Of a stretch of 64,000 nt of DNA, positions 38,138 to 47,937 are shown piece by piece. The position numbers and the translations under genes were made by a program. The stretch is taken from assembly GCF_002735705.1 (NCBI RefSeq), contig NZ_PDZL01000004.1, positions 186,001 to 250,000 on the forward strand, in the 5' to 3' direction. This DNA comes from Janthinobacterium sp. BJB426. GTDB lineage: Bacteria; Pseudomonadota; Gammaproteobacteria; Burkholderiales; Burkholderiaceae_D. Numbering within the stretch: the first letter of the stretch is position 1; each line of letters begins with the position of its first letter. The notes beneath the pieces were generated by a model. It saw only the letters and a list, made by a program, of their open reading frames with translations, was not told where the DNA came from and searched no databases.

Positions 38138-38872
38138 TCAACGCAGACGGTGAAGGCGGCGTGCCAAATGCCGGACAGATTTTACTTTGACATCGACATA
38201 AGCGGGGCGATTTAACGCCTTGGGCAACTTCGCCACGCCGATCGGATCGGCCATTTTCAGGTATTGCGTGACCCAGGCCGTGCGCAGGCCCAGTTTTTTC
38301 GCACCCTTCAGGTTGGCCAGGGTGTCTTCCACCAGGATGCAGCGGCCAGGGCGGATGTGGTGCTTGCGCATCAGTTTGCGCAGCATCAGGGTCGATGGCT
38401 TGGGCCGCAGCTGGCGGTGCACATGCATCGCTTCGATGGCGACGTGATGTGAAAAATGCTGGCGCAAGCCCAGGTGGCGCATCACGTCGCTCGAATAGCG
38501 CAGCGGCGCGTTGGTGAGTAAAATTTTACGGCCAGGCAGGCGCTTGAGTAAAGCCCCCAGCCCCCGCTCGGCGCGTATCATGGCCGGCAAATCGTCGAAC
38601 GCGTGCGTCTCGTGCAAAAAATGCGCGGTTTGCACCTGGTGATGCTTGACCATGCCCAGCAAGGTGGCGCCATAGCGGCGCCAGTAGGCCGCGCGCGCCG
38701 CATTGACGATGGCGTCGTCGGCCGGCGTGACGCCATCGCCCAGCACGCGGGCAATATACGTGTTCATATTGGCCGTGATGGTGGGGAAGATGGCATGCGA
38801 GGCATTGTGCAGCGTGTTGTCGAGGTCAAACAGCCAGACCGGCGACGAGCGGTTAAGATGGGACACAGGCAC
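38138..38872 (-). CDS. HAD family pyrimidine 5'-nucleotidase
   Basis: A HAD hydrolase of about 244 residues. Motif I is VWLFDLDNTLHNAS, motif II is KILLTNAPLRYS, and the last motif is CILVEDTLANLKGAKKLGL. It matches the bacterial pyrimidine 5'-nucleotidase or Sdt1-like group, which dephosphorylates nucleoside monophosphates. The start is unsure: the frame has GTG codons at 38872 and 38866 and a TTG at 38917, and no clear ribosome site. It is divergent from the TraB/GumN gene and may share its promoter region. Confidence 0.85.
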   Translation of the reverse strand: MPVSHLNRSSPVWLFDLDNTLHNASHAIFPTITANMNTYIARVLGDGVTPADDAIVNAARAAYWRRYGATLLGMVKHHQVQTAHFLHETHAFDDLPAMIRAERGLGALLKRLPGRKILLTNAPLRYSSDVMRHLGLRQHFSHHVAIEAMHVHRQLRPKPSTLMLRKLMRKHHIRPGRCILVEDTLANLKGAKKLGLRTAWVTQYLKMADPIGVAKLPKALNRPAYVDVKVKSVRHLARRLHRLR

Positions 38873-38889
38873 AGGAGTCTTTAGGCAAG

Positions 38890-39837
38890 ATGATAAGCAG
38901 GATGAAAAATTCAACAATCAGGAAAACCATGCGACGCCAGATTATAGTGATGTTTTGCGGATTATTCTTGCTGCCGTTGCCGGCGGCCTTTGCCGAAGCG
39001 CCGCCCGTGGCGCAAAACCGGGGCGCCCTGTTCAAGGTGCAGGATGCCAGCCATACCCTGTATCTGTTCGGTACCATCCACGTCGGCTCACCCGACTTTT
39101 ATCCGCTCGAGCCGACCGTGACGCAGGCGCTGCATCAGGCTGGCGCGCTGGCGCTGGAGATCGATCCGGGCGCCGATCCGCGTGCCGCCCTGGGCGCCGT
39201 GCTGAAATACGGCATGGAGGCGCCGGGCAGCAAAGTGCCGCCTGACTGCCGCCAGACCCTGGCGCCACGCCTGGCGCCGCTGTTGCAAAAATACGGCATT
39301 CCAGCCGAGTCGGTGGCGCCGATGAAGCCGTGGATGCTGGCCAGCATGCTGGCCATCGGCGAATTTTCCATGCTTGGCTACCGCTCCGACCTGGCCGTCG
39401 ACAATTATCTGTCGCAGCAGGCCAGGGCGCGCAAGATCCCGGTGCTGGAGCTCGAATCGATGGAAGGCCAGATGGCGCTGTTCGGTGCCATGTCGCCGCT
39501 GGATCAATGCCGCTTTCTGGAAGACGGCGTGGCGTCGATCGAAGACCAGGAACAAAGCCAGGAAGCGCGCGAGATCGCCAACGCCTGGCGCACGGCCGAT
39601 GCGACCGCCTTTGACAAGCTGGCCGCGAAAGCGGCAACCGACCCGTCGTTCGCCGCGCAGTTCGTGCAAAAGGTGTTGTTAGATGGCCGCAACCCGGCCC
39701 TGGCCGACGGCATCGCCAACTTGCTTGCGCGCGAAAAGTCCAGCCTGGCCGCCATCGGCGTGCTGCACCTGGTCGGAACGAAAAGCGTGCCGGAGCTATT
39801 GCGTCAGAAGGGCTTGAAGGTCGAGCGGGTGTATTAG
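38890..39837 (+). CDS. TraB/GumN family exported protein
   Basis: A 315-residue protein with a signal peptide (RRQIIVMFCGLFLLPLPAAFA). The family motif is TLYLFGTIHVGSPDF near residue 60, with later GYRSDLAVDNYLS and LAAIGVLHLVGTKSVPELL. The TraB/GumN group contains a Tiki-like metalloprotease-related fold; the role in bacteria is mostly unknown. An ATG at 38902 is an alternative start. The gene starts within 20 bases of the divergent nucleotidase gene. Confidence 0.85.
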   Translation: MISRMKNSTIRKTMRRQIIVMFCGLFLLPLPAAFAEAPPVAQNRGALFKVQDASHTLYLFGTIHVGSPDFYPLEPTVTQALHQAGALALEIDPGADPRAALGAVLKYGMEAPGSKVPPDCRQTLAPRLAPLLQKYGIPAESVAPMKPWMLASMLAIGEFSMLGYRSDLAVDNYLSQQARARKIPVLELESMEGQMALFGAMSPLDQCRFLEDGVASIEDQEQSQEAREIANAWRTADATAFDKLAAKAATDPSFAAQFVQKVLLDGRNPALADGIANLLAREKSSLAAIGVLHLVGTKSVPELLRQKGLKVERVY

Positions 39838-39904
39838 CGCTGAATGTACGGCGAGGAAGGACAACGCCGCCATGGACAGTTTTTTAGCTGCGGGGAAAGG
39901 ATAC

Positions 39905-39979
<75 letters not shown>

Positions 39980-40044
39980 AAATTAAAAGCGGCGCCAGGT
40001 GATCTGCGCCGCCAAACTACTCGCTGTGATGCATTGCGATTTTT

Positions 40045-40968
40045 TTAGTGCGAACGGATCATAGTACCAAAAGCCTGCTCGGTCAACACTTCCAGCAATA
40101 ATGAGTGTTCGATGCGGCCGTCGATGATGTGCACGGTGTTCACGCCGGACTTGGCGGCGTCGAGCGCGGACGAGATCTTCGGCAGCATGCCGCCCGAGAT
40201 CGTGCCATCGGCGAACATCTCGTCGATTTCACGTGCCGACAGGTCTGTCACCAGGTTACCCTGCTTGTCCTGGACGCCAGCGATGTTGGTCATCATGATC
40301 AGTTTTTCTGCTTTCAGGATTTCCGCGATCTTGCCGGCTACCACGTCGGCGTTGATGTTGTAGGCCTGGCCATCCTGGCCGAAACCGATCGGCGAAATGA
40401 TGGGAATGAAGGCGTCGTCCTGCAGCGCCTTGACGACGGCCGGGTTGATCGCGTCGATCTCGCCGACGAAGCCGATATCGAGGAATTCGCCCGGATGTTC
40501 GCGGTCCGGCATCTGCATCTTGCGCGCGCGGATCAAGCCGCCATCCTTGCCCGTCAGGCCCACAGCCTGGCCGCCGTAATGGTTGATCAGCATGACGATA
40601 TCCTGCTGCACTTCGCCGCCAAGCACCCACTCCACCACTTCCATGGTTTCTTCATCGGTGATGCGCATGCCTTGCACGAAGGTGCCTTGCTTGCCGATTT
40701 TTTTCAGCGCATTATCGATCTGCGGTCCGCCGCCGTGCACCACGACAGGGTTCATGCCGACCAGCTTGAGCAGGATGACGTCGCGCGCGAAGCCGTGCTT
40801 CAGGCGTTCGTCCGTCATGGCATTGCCACCGTACTTGATGACGATGGTCTTGCCATGGAAATTGCGGATGTAGGGCAGGGCCTCGGCCAGAATCTGCGCC
40901 TTGATTTGTGGCGACACCGCCGTCAAGTCGTCATTCATGTCCAGGTTCAAGTTAGCTAGTTGATTCAT
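40045..40968 (-). CDS. argB: Acetylglutamate kinase (ArgB)
   Basis: A 307-residue amino-acid kinase. The ATP-site start is [14 protein letters not shown] near residue 41, with [12 protein letters not shown], the substrate segment [13 protein letters not shown], and [14 protein letters not shown]. It phosphorylates N-acetylglutamate, the second step of arginine synthesis. The N-terminal extension of about 30 residues before the kinase fold fits the hexameric arginine-sensitive type, so feedback control is likely but not tested. It lies alone on the minus strand after the tRNA gene. Confidence 0.95.
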   Translation of the reverse strand: MNQLANLNLDMNDDLTAVSPQIKAQILAEALPYIRNFHGKTIVIKYGGNAMTDERLKHGFARDVILLKLVGMNPVVVHGGGPQIDNALKKIGKQGTFVQGMRITDEETMEVVEWVLGGEVQQDIVMLINHYGGQAVGLTGKDGGLIRARKMQMPDREHPGEFLDIGFVGEIDAINPAVVKALQDDAFIPIISPIGFGQDGQAYNINADVVAGKIAEILKAEKLIMMTNIAGVQDKQGNLVTDLSAREIDEMFADGTISGGMLPKISSALDAAKSGVNTVHIIDGRIEHSLLLEVLTEQAFGTMIRSH

Positions 40969-41169
40969 GGCGAGTCCGGAAAATAGATTTGTGAGATTTT
41001 ACAGGGAAGAAGAAAATCTTGGAGGCATTATAGGGCGATCTTGTTGTATTTTCCCTGATGATCCTATAGTCTGGCCCGATATGTTCCCCAGCCAGCCCTT
41101 TTACTGCCAGTTACATCTGCGTCGCATCCCGGCGCAGCATGACACACACTTGCCAATTCACACACAGCC

Positions 41170-41367
41170 ATGAGCCAGTGCACTCTCTGCGGCGCCACCT
41201 TCCAGTGTGGCCAGCGCGATCCGGACGCCAAGGAACCCTGCTGGTGCGTGGCCCTGCCGCCAGCCGTTCCCGTGCCCGGCAGCGCCGCCGCGGGCTGCTG
41301 GTGTCCCGCCTGCCTGCAAGCCCATATCGCCAGCTTGACGCCCCCGGCAGCAACGCCGGCCAAATAA
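41170..41367 (+). CDS. Cysteine-rich CWC family protein
   Basis: A 65-residue protein with eight Cys residues: CTLCGATFQCG, PCWCVALPP and GCWCPACLQAH. The WCW-type pattern marks the cysteine-rich CWC family, which may bind zinc. Function is unknown. It is a free-standing gene before the sensor kinase and has no strong ribosome site. Confidence 0.75.
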   Translation: MSQCTLCGATFQCGQRDPDAKEPCWCVALPPAVPVPGSAAAGCWCPACLQAHIASLTPPAATPAK

Positions 41368-41464
41368 GCCTATCGGCGCGCTTTTTCCTTTGCAAAAGAC
41401 CTTGCATTTTGTAGGGGAATACGTTCAGACTTCGGTTTTTAAGAATTTCTGATAGGAAACTCTC

Positions 41465-44400
41465 ATGCGTTTCAGGGATATCCGCATCGGCGTGCGCATC
41501 AATGCCGGTTATGCCATGTTGATCGTGCTGATGCTGGTCGTTATCGTCCTGGCGGGGAGCCGCATCTATGCCATCCGCGCCGAGACCGACGATATCCTGC
41601 AGCGCGACTGGGTCGCCGCCAAGGCGACCAGCAAGATCCACGGGCTGGCGCGCGAGGCGGCCACGCGCATCGGCAACCTGCCGAACCAGCACGAGCCGGC
41701 GCTGCGCCAGGCAAACCAGGCGCGCCTGGAAGCGATCAAGCAGGGCATCGATGAGCAGGTGCGCATTCTCGACGGTCTCGATGCGCGGCCCGAGGAACGG
41801 CGCCTGCTGGAACAGATGCACCTGGCCCGCGCCGATTACTATGTTTCGCTCAAGACGATGTTCGAACTGATCGAGCGCGGCGAGGATGCCCGCGCCGAGC
41901 AGGCCATACAGACGCAGACCTTGCCGGTGCTGGAAAAAGTGCTGCTGTACGTGGGCCAGCTCGACGACCTGCAGCAGCAGCTGATCCGCGACAGCGCGGC
42001 CAGGATACGCAACGACATCGATACCTCGCTGCTGCTGATGGGCGGCATCGGCCTGGCAGCCTTGCTGACGGGTCTCGCCTTTGCCTGGTCGGCGCGCTCG
42101 ATCACGCGTCCGCTGGGCGAGGCGGTGGCGATCGCCACGCGCGTGGCCAATGGCGACCTCAGTTCCGTCATCGAAGTGACGTCGCGCGACGAGACGGGCG
42201 AATTGCTGCAGGCGCTCAAGGACATGAGCACCAGCCTGGCCGTCGAGCAGGACCTGCGCCACGCCGTCGAAGTGGCCGAGGATGCGACCAAGATGAAATC
42301 GGACTTCCTGGCCAATATGTCGCACGAAATCCGCACGCCGATGAACGGCATCATCGGCATGACCCACCTGGCGCTGCAGACGGACCTCACGTCGACCCAG
42401 CGCAACTACCTGGAGAAGGTGGAATCGGCTTCGAAGAACCTGCTGGCCATCATCGACGACATCCTCGATTTCTCGAAGATCGAGGCGGGCAAGATGGCCT
42501 TTGAAAAAGTCGATTTCTTCCTCGAGGACGTGCTGGCGCAGATCGCCGACCTGTCCGTGATGCGTGCCCAGGACAAGGGACTGGAACTGCTGTTCGACAT
42601 CGCCCCCGACGTGCCGAACGCATTGCAGGGCGACCCGCTGCGCCTGGGCCAGGTGCTGATCAATCTCACCAACAACGCGATCAAGTTTACGGACAAGGGC
42701 GAGATCGTCGTCACCATCCGCTTGCAGCAGCTGGAAGAACGTGCGGCTGTCTTGCGCGTGGATGTGCGCGACACGGGCATAGGCCTGACGCCGCCCCAGC
42801 GCAGCAAATTGTTCCAGGCCTTTACCCAGGCCGACACCTCGACCACGCGCCACCATGGCGGCACGGGCCTGGGCCTGACCATCAGCAAGCGCCTGGTGGA
42901 AATGATGGAAGGCGAGATCGACCTGGTCAGCGAAGCGGGCGTGGGCAGCACCTTTTTCTTCACGGCCCGCTTCGGCCTGGCCGCCGTGCCGCGCGACAGC
43001 CTGCCGCAACTGCAGCATCAGCAGCAGTTCCAGGGCCTGCGCGTGCTGGTGGTCGATGACAACCCCAGTGCGCGTGAAATCTTCGTCAGCATGCTGACGG
43101 CGCTGGGCTTCGAGGCGCGTGCCGTGTCTGGCGGCGTGCTGGCCATCGGCGCCGTGGCGCAGGCGCGCGCCGAGGGGCGAGCGTACGGACTGGTACTGAT
43201 GGACTGGAAAATGCCGGGCATGAACGGCCTCGATACCCTGGCCGGCATCCGCGCCGATGCCGCCGGCATCGATGCGACGCCGGCCTGCATCATGGTCACG
43301 GCCTTCCATCGCGAAGCGCTGCTGGAAGCGGCGCGCCAGCGGGACTTGCCGTTCGACGGCGTCTTGAACAAGCCGGTCAGCGCCTCGACCCTGCTCGACC
43401 AGATATCGTTCGTGTTTGGCGGTGTGACGGGACAGAGCCGCAAGACGCAGCGCCAGAGCAGCTACCGCGATGACGAGCGCGCCTTGCGCGGCGCCTGGCT
43501 GCTGCTGGTGGAGGATAATGAAGTGAACCAGGAAGTGGCACAGCATATTCTCAACGACGCCGGCATCCGCGTCGACATCGCCAGCAATGGCGCCATCGCG
43601 CTGGCGAAGATCGAGGAAAACGCCTATGACGGCGTGCTGATGGATTGCCAGATGCCGGTGATGGATGGCTACCAGGCGACGCGCAAGCTGCGCCAGGATC
43701 CCCGCTATTCGAATTTGCCCGTGATCGCCATGACGGCCAATGCCATGGTGGGCGACAAGGAAAAATGCCTGGATGCCGGCATGAACGATTTCATCGCCAA
43801 GCCGATCGACGTGGCGCAGCTGTTCGGTACCCTGGCGCGCTGGATCGCACCGGCCACGCCGCAGGCAATGACGGCGGTGATGCCGCAGCCGGAAGCGGAG
43901 CTGCCCGTGATCGCCGGCCTGAAAATGGCGGAAGCCATGCGTCGCGTGGGCGGCAATGCCGTTTTGATGCGAAAATTGCTGGACCGTTTTGTGGAAACCC
44001 AGTTCGACGCCATGCAGCGCATCATTGCCGCCATCGAGAACAACCAGCTGGAAACCGCGATCCGCGAAGCGCATACCTTGAAGGGCCTGGCGGGCAATAT
44101 CGGTGCCGGTGGCCTGGCCGACAGCGCTGCGCGGGTCGAGCACTTGCTCAGCCTGGGTTCGCACGACGGCTTGCCGCAGGCGCTGGCCGCCTGCGCCCTG
44201 GCGCTCGACGAGCTGGTGCCGAAAGTCGTGCTGGCCATGCAGTCGCGTGGCAATGCGGCCGAGGCGGGCGGCGCGGCGGTGGCGTACGTGGCGCCGGTGG
44301 ACCGGGCGCACCTGGAAGCGGGTTTGCGCGAATTGTCGCAGCTGCTGCTGCAGGACGATGCGCAGGCCGTCAAGCACCTGGACGGCATTGGCCCCGTGCT

Positions 44401-44521
44401 GGTCGCGGCCGGGCAGGCGGAACACGCGCGCCAGTTGAAGCGCATGCTGGGACAATACGATTTCGAAGGTGCGCTGGCGCAGCTGGGCGAGGTGGCCGAT
44501 GCGCTGGAGCTGACACTGTGA
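41465..44521 (+). CDS. Hybrid sensor histidine kinase with two receiver domains and an HPt domain
   Basis: A 1018-residue membrane sensor. Membrane segments near 16-32 and 188-208 flank a helical periplasmic four-helix-bundle-like domain. A HAMP domain follows, then the H-box SHEIRTPMNG (His287) and ATP-site boxes NAIKF, DTGIGL and GTGLGL. Receiver domains carry acceptor Asp in LVLMDWKMPGMNG and VLMDCQMPVMDG, and a C-terminal HPt has HTLKGLAGNIGA. The order allows a four-step phosphorelay. It is followed 31 bases later by an HD-GYP regulator, its probable partner. Confidence 0.92.
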   Translation: MRFRDIRIGVRINAGYAMLIVLMLVVIVLAGSRIYAIRAETDDILQRDWVAAKATSKIHGLAREAATRIGNLPNQHEPALRQANQARLEAIKQGIDEQVRILDGLDARPEERRLLEQMHLARADYYVSLKTMFELIERGEDARAEQAIQTQTLPVLEKVLLYVGQLDDLQQQLIRDSAARIRNDIDTSLLLMGGIGLAALLTGLAFAWSARSITRPLGEAVAIATRVANGDLSSVIEVTSRDETGELLQALKDMSTSLAVEQDLRHAVEVAEDATKMKSDFLANMSHEIRTPMNGIIGMTHLALQTDLTSTQRNYLEKVESASKNLLAIIDDILDFSKIEAGKMAFEKVDFFLEDVLAQIADLSVMRAQDKGLELLFDIAPDVPNALQGDPLRLGQVLINLTNNAIKFTDKGEIVVTIRLQQLEERAAVLRVDVRDTGIGLTPPQRSKLFQAFTQADTSTTRHHGGTGLGLTISKRLVEMMEGEIDLVSEAGVGSTFFFTARFGLAAVPRDSLPQLQHQQQFQGLRVLVVDDNPSAREIFVSMLTALGFEARAVSGGVLAIGAVAQARAEGRAYGLVLMDWKMPGMNGLDTLAGIRADAAGIDATPACIMVTAFHREALLEAARQRDLPFDGVLNKPVSASTLLDQISFVFGGVTGQSRKTQRQSSYRDDERALRGAWLLLVEDNEVNQEVAQHILNDAGIRVDIASNGAIALAKIEENAYDGVLMDCQMPVMDGYQATRKLRQDPRYSNLPVIAMTANAMVGDKEKCLDAGMNDFIAKPIDVAQLFGTLARWIAPATPQAMTAVMPQPEAELPVIAGLKMAEAMRRVGGNAVLMRKLLDRFVETQFDAMQRIIAAIENNQLETAIREAHTLKGLAGNIGAGGLADSAARVEHLLSLGSHDGLPQALAACALALDELVPKVVLAMQSRGNAAEAGGAAVAYVAPVDRAHLEAGLRELSQLLLQDDAQAVKHLDGIGPVLVAAGQAEHARQLKRMLGQYDFEGALAQLGEVADALELTL

Positions 44522-44552
44522 CAAGGATAACTATGCAGAGCGAAGGACGGGC

Positions 44553-45704
44553 ATGAGAGCGCCGGCAAGCAAGCCAACCATTCTGGTGGTCGATGACACG
44601 CCAGACAATATCGACCTGCTGCGCGCGGTGCTGGAAGACGATTACCGCACCAAGATCGCCGTGAATGGCGAGCGCGCCCTGAAGATCGCCGCCGGCAGCG
44701 ACCAGCCCGACCTGATCCTGCTCGACATCATGATGCCGGGCATGAGCGGCTACGACGTGTGCCGTGCGCTGAAGGCCGATCCCGCCACGGCCGGCATCCC
44801 CGTGATTTTTGTCACCGCCATGAGCGAAGTGGCGGACGAGCAGCTGGGCCTGGCCCTGGGCGCCGTCGATTACATCACCAAGCCGATTTCGGCGCCCATC
44901 GTGCTGGCGCGCATCAGGACGCAACTGGCGATGAAGCAGATGCAGGATTTCTTGCGCGACCAGAACCAATACCTGGAAACGGAGGTGGAGCGCCGCGTGC
45001 AGGAAGTGGCGGCGCTGCAGGACGTCACGATCCACGCCATGGCCTCGCTGGCCGAGACGCGCGACAGCGAGACGGGCAACCATATCCGCCGTACCTCGCA
45101 CTACCTGAAGGCGCTGGCTGAGAAGGTGCGCGGCTTGCCGCGCTTCCGCGATTTTTTGACGGATAAGAATATCGAACTGCTGTTCAAGACGGCGCCGCTG
45201 CACGACATCGGCAAGGTGGGCATCCCCGACCATATCCTGCTCAAGCCCGGACGTTTCGAGCCGCACGAAATGGCCATCATGAAGACGCACACCACGCTCG
45301 GGCGCGACGCCATCCTGGCGGCCGAGCACGAGCTGGGCATCGAAGTCGATTTCCTCAAGTACGCGAAAGAGATCGCCTACAGCCACCACGAGAAATGGGA
45401 TGGCAGCGGCTACCCGCAAGGCCTGGCCGGCGAAGCCATCCCGATTTCGGCGCGCCTGATGGCGCTGGCCGACGTGTATGACGCCCTGATCAGCCGGCGC
45501 ATCTACAAGCAGGGCATGGACCATGCGCAGGCCGTGCAGATCATCGTCGAAGGACGCGGTTCGCACTTCGACGCCGAGATTGTCGATGCCTTCCTGCAGA
45601 TCCAGGAGCAGTTCATCGCCATCTCCACCCGCTATGCCGACGGCGTATGCGAGATCGCCGACAAGCAGCGGCAGATCGCGCCCTACACCGACAATATCAA
45701 CTGA
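44553..45704 (+). CDS. Response regulator with HD-GYP c-di-GMP phosphodiesterase domain
   Basis: A 383-residue protein. The receiver domain has the acceptor Asp in LILLDIMMPGMSGYDV and the Lys in DYITKPISAP. After a coiled linker, the HD-GYP domain shows TGNHIRRTSHYL, HDIGKVGIPDHIL, HHEKWDGSGYPQGL and ALADVYDALISRR; the GYP motif is intact. It should degrade cyclic di-GMP when phosphorylated, probably by the upstream hybrid kinase. It overlaps the convergent esterase gene by 8 bases. Confidence 0.92.
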   Translation: MRAPASKPTILVVDDTPDNIDLLRAVLEDDYRTKIAVNGERALKIAAGSDQPDLILLDIMMPGMSGYDVCRALKADPATAGIPVIFVTAMSEVADEQLGLALGAVDYITKPISAPIVLARIRTQLAMKQMQDFLRDQNQYLETEVERRVQEVAALQDVTIHAMASLAETRDSETGNHIRRTSHYLKALAEKVRGLPRFRDFLTDKNIELLFKTAPLHDIGKVGIPDHILLKPGRFEPHEMAIMKTHTTLGRDAILAAEHELGIEVDFLKYAKEIAYSHHEKWDGSGYPQGLAGEAIPISARLMALADVYDALISRRIYKQGMDHAQAVQIIVEGRGSHFDAEIVDAFLQIQEQFIAISTRYADGVCEIADKQRQIAPYTDNIN

Positions 45705-46956
45705 CGGTCTTGAAGAAGCGCAGCATTTCCCGGCTCGCGTCCGGCCCTTTTCCATCCGTATAACTGCCGTTATGGCTGCCGCCGGACCAGGCATGGCCGG
45801 CGCCGTGGATGACCCAGTGTTCGCCCAGCGGGGAGCCATCGGCCTGGCTGTGCGTGGTGCGCGTGTAGCGGTGGCCATTCGGCACGCTGCCGTCGATGGA
45901 TGCGGCCTTGGCCGCCTTGCCGCCTGCCTGGCTGCGCACGCCCTGGGCGATCAGTTCATCGCCATTGCGCGGATTGACGGTGGTGTCGCGGTCGCCGTGG
46001 AAGACGATGATGGGCACGCCGCCGGCCGGCGCCTTGCGCTGGGCATTGGGCATGGCGCCGCCCTTCATGGCGGCCAGCGCCGATGGCAAGTCCTGCGCCG
46101 AAGCGAAGGGTAGGCCCGAATGCACGCCGACGGCGGCAAACAGGTCCGGGTACAGGGTACCGACGATGACGGCCATGGCGCCGCCCGCCGACAGGCCGGC
46201 GACGAACACTTCGCGTTCATTCACTGGATATTCGTCGATGACTTGCCGGGCGATGCCGGCGATCAGCGATGGTTCGCCCTGGTCGCGCTGCTGGTCGATG
46301 GCATTGAACCAGTTCCAGCAGCGCGAACTGTTGGCGCCCTGCGTTTGCGCCGGGTAGACGACAAAGCATTCCTTTTCTTCGGCCAGCGCATTCATCTGCG
46401 TGCCGGCGGCGAAATCATCGGGATTTTGCGTGCAGCCGTGCAGCATGACGATCAGCGGCATGGCCTGGCCGTGATAGCTGCTGGGGATATACAGTTTATA
46501 GGAGCGCGTGCCCGCATGGTTGCGGTACACGCCGTCGATGAATTGCGCACCGGCCGGCATCTCCACCGGCGTGGCGGCCGGCGTGTTGAAGCCAGGTGGG
46601 TGGAAATTCGGCAGCTCGAAACTGGGCATGTCGAAGCTGTGCTGGCCCAGGCCGGCCGGCACGCCCAGGCGCGCCATGAAATCCTGCGCGAAGTCCTGCG
46701 CCGCCTGCGCGGGCGTGGGTGGCGCGGCGTCAGCTTGCGGCTGCTCGGCTCGGGCCTGCGCAGGTGGTGACGCAGGTGGTGGATTGATATCGCGCATCGG
46801 CTGCGGTGGCGGCGCTTGCGTGGCTGCCGCCGGCGGCGTCAGGCCGGCGGCAGACAGCGCCTGCTGGATCGCTTCGGTGGCTGCGGCGGGACCGCCGCCC
46901 ATCAGATTGCGGGTTGCGGCGCGCATCTGCGCCAACATGTTGAGAGGTAGTTTCAT
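45697..46956 (-). CDS. PHB depolymerase family esterase
   Basis: A 419-residue protein. Residues 1-120 are a low-complexity Pro/Ala/Gln-rich region without a clear signal peptide. The hydrolase part has a HGCTQNPDDFA oxyanion segment, the nucleophile Ser in VFVAGLSAGGAMAVI, an Asp in FHGDRDTTVNP and a His in HAWSGGSHNGSYTD. It belongs to the PHB depolymerase type 1 esterases and is a different subfamily from the esterase at 33124-34260. A ribbon-helix-helix gene lies 54 bases upstream on the same strand and may regulate it. Confidence 0.85.
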   Translation of the reverse strand: MKLPLNMLAQMRAATRNLMGGGPAAATEAIQQALSAAGLTPPAAATQAPPPQPMRDINPPPASPPAQARAEQPQADAAPPTPAQAAQDFAQDFMARLGVPAGLGQHSFDMPSFELPNFHPPGFNTPAATPVEMPAGAQFIDGVYRNHAGTRSYKLYIPSSYHGQAMPLIVMLHGCTQNPDDFAAGTQMNALAEEKECFVVYPAQTQGANSSRCWNWFNAIDQQRDQGEPSLIAGIARQVIDEYPVNEREVFVAGLSAGGAMAVIVGTLYPDLFAAVGVHSGLPFASAQDLPSALAAMKGGAMPNAQRKAPAGGVPIIVFHGDRDTTVNPRNGDELIAQGVRSQAGGKAAKAASIDGSVPNGHRYTRTTHSQADGSPLGEHWVIHGAGHAWSGGSHNGSYTDGKGPDASREMLRFFKTVS

Positions 46957-47010
46957 GACTATCCTTAACGGTGCCGCGCATCGGCCGGGTCATCGCCGCG
47001 AACCAATACG

Positions 47011-47424
47011 CTAGTGAATTCGCCCTGCAAGCGCCGTCTTGACGACGGTGCTGGCGTGCAGGGCACCTAATACGAAAATCGACTCGATGGTGGCCAGTGC
47101 CAGTTCCACGGAGACGTCGCTGGCAATGCTGGCCAGTCCCAGCACCTGGATTTGCAAGCGCTGGCCGGCTGCCTGGATCGCTTCCAGGTCGGCGCGCGAA
47201 TAATGCTGCATGCCCAATACCAGGCTTTTACGGGCGACGGTTTGTTTCACCACGTCGGCGTGGATACCCAGCTGGTTGCGTATGGCCGTACGGATCAGAT
47301 CCGTGCGGTTGGAATAAAATCCTTCCTGGACCAGCAAATCGATCTGCCCCAGGTCGATCAAGCCGAGGTTGATCGTGATTTTCTCGGATTCCCCAATTTT
47401 GGGCTTGCTGTCTTGCTTGGCCAT
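47011..47424 (-). CDS. Ribbon-helix-helix (CopG-type) regulator
   Basis: A 137-residue protein. The N-terminal RHH domain is SEKITINLGLIDLGQIDLLV then GFYSNRTDLIRTAIRNQL. The C-terminal 70 residues form a helical and beta extension typical of a small bacterial family found with PHB depolymerase genes. The ATG at 47424 has a GGAGAG site, so the 10-residue longer frame is rejected. Position suggests that it controls the esterase gene downstream; this is inference. Confidence 0.8.
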   Translation of the reverse strand: MAKQDSKPKIGESEKITINLGLIDLGQIDLLVQEGFYSNRTDLIRTAIRNQLGIHADVVKQTVARKSLVLGMQHYSRADLEAIQAAGQRLQIQVLGLASIASDVSVELALATIESIFVLGALHASTVVKTALAGRIH

Positions 47425-47702
47425 ATCTCTCCAAAAACTCCACGTGGCATCCATTTGCCATCTGTATGGATGGTAGTATAGTTGTGTAGTATCTCAAGTC
47501 AAGCAGGATTTGGTCTGATAACGCTGTAGGACGGGCACCCGTAGAGTGAGAATGGGCTGCAAAATAAATTTCCAGAAGATGATTTTTTGATCATGTTTTC
47601 ACTTGAAAATTTATTCACAGAAACATTGCATGGCGATGCCGCCGACTCGCCGGCGCCGTTTCGCGGCATAATGAAAGCCTACACGTTTACCGATGCCGCT
47701 CC

Positions 47703-47930
47703 ATGATGGTCGCTACCCCACCTCCGCCAGCCATTCCTCTCCCCTCGCCAGTGCCGTCGCCCTGCGTCAGCCTGTGCAAGATGAACCGCAACAGCGGCTT
47801 GTGCGAAGGCTGTTTGCGCACGCTCGACGAGATCATCGCCTGGAGCAAGGCCGACGACGACTTCAAGCGCGCCGTGTGGGCCGAATTGCCAGGACGTGTA
47901 TCCCTGCTCGATTTCGAGCCCGACTACTGA
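47703..47930 (+). CDS. DUF1289 family protein
   Basis: A 75-residue protein. The core is SPCVSLCKMNRNSGLCEGC followed by RTLDEIIAW, the DUF1289 Cys pattern. The N-terminus is Pro-rich. ATG codons at 47703 and 47706 are both possible. Function is unknown; the Cys residues may bind a metal. The next gene starts 7 bases after the stop, so an operon with the MBL hydrolase is likely. Confidence 0.85.
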   Translation: MMVATPPPPAIPLPSPVPSPCVSLCKMNRNSGLCEGCLRTLDEIIAWSKADDDFKRAVWAELPGRVSLLDFEPDY

Positions 47931-47937
47931 GGAAGCC

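Noticed and set aside
41111..44524. A 1137-residue open frame on the minus strand opposite the hybrid kinase gene
   Set aside because: The plus-strand kinase has full domain motifs. The antisense frame is low-complexity His/Gln/Arg-rich sequence, as expected from GC-rich codon bias, with no recognisable domain.
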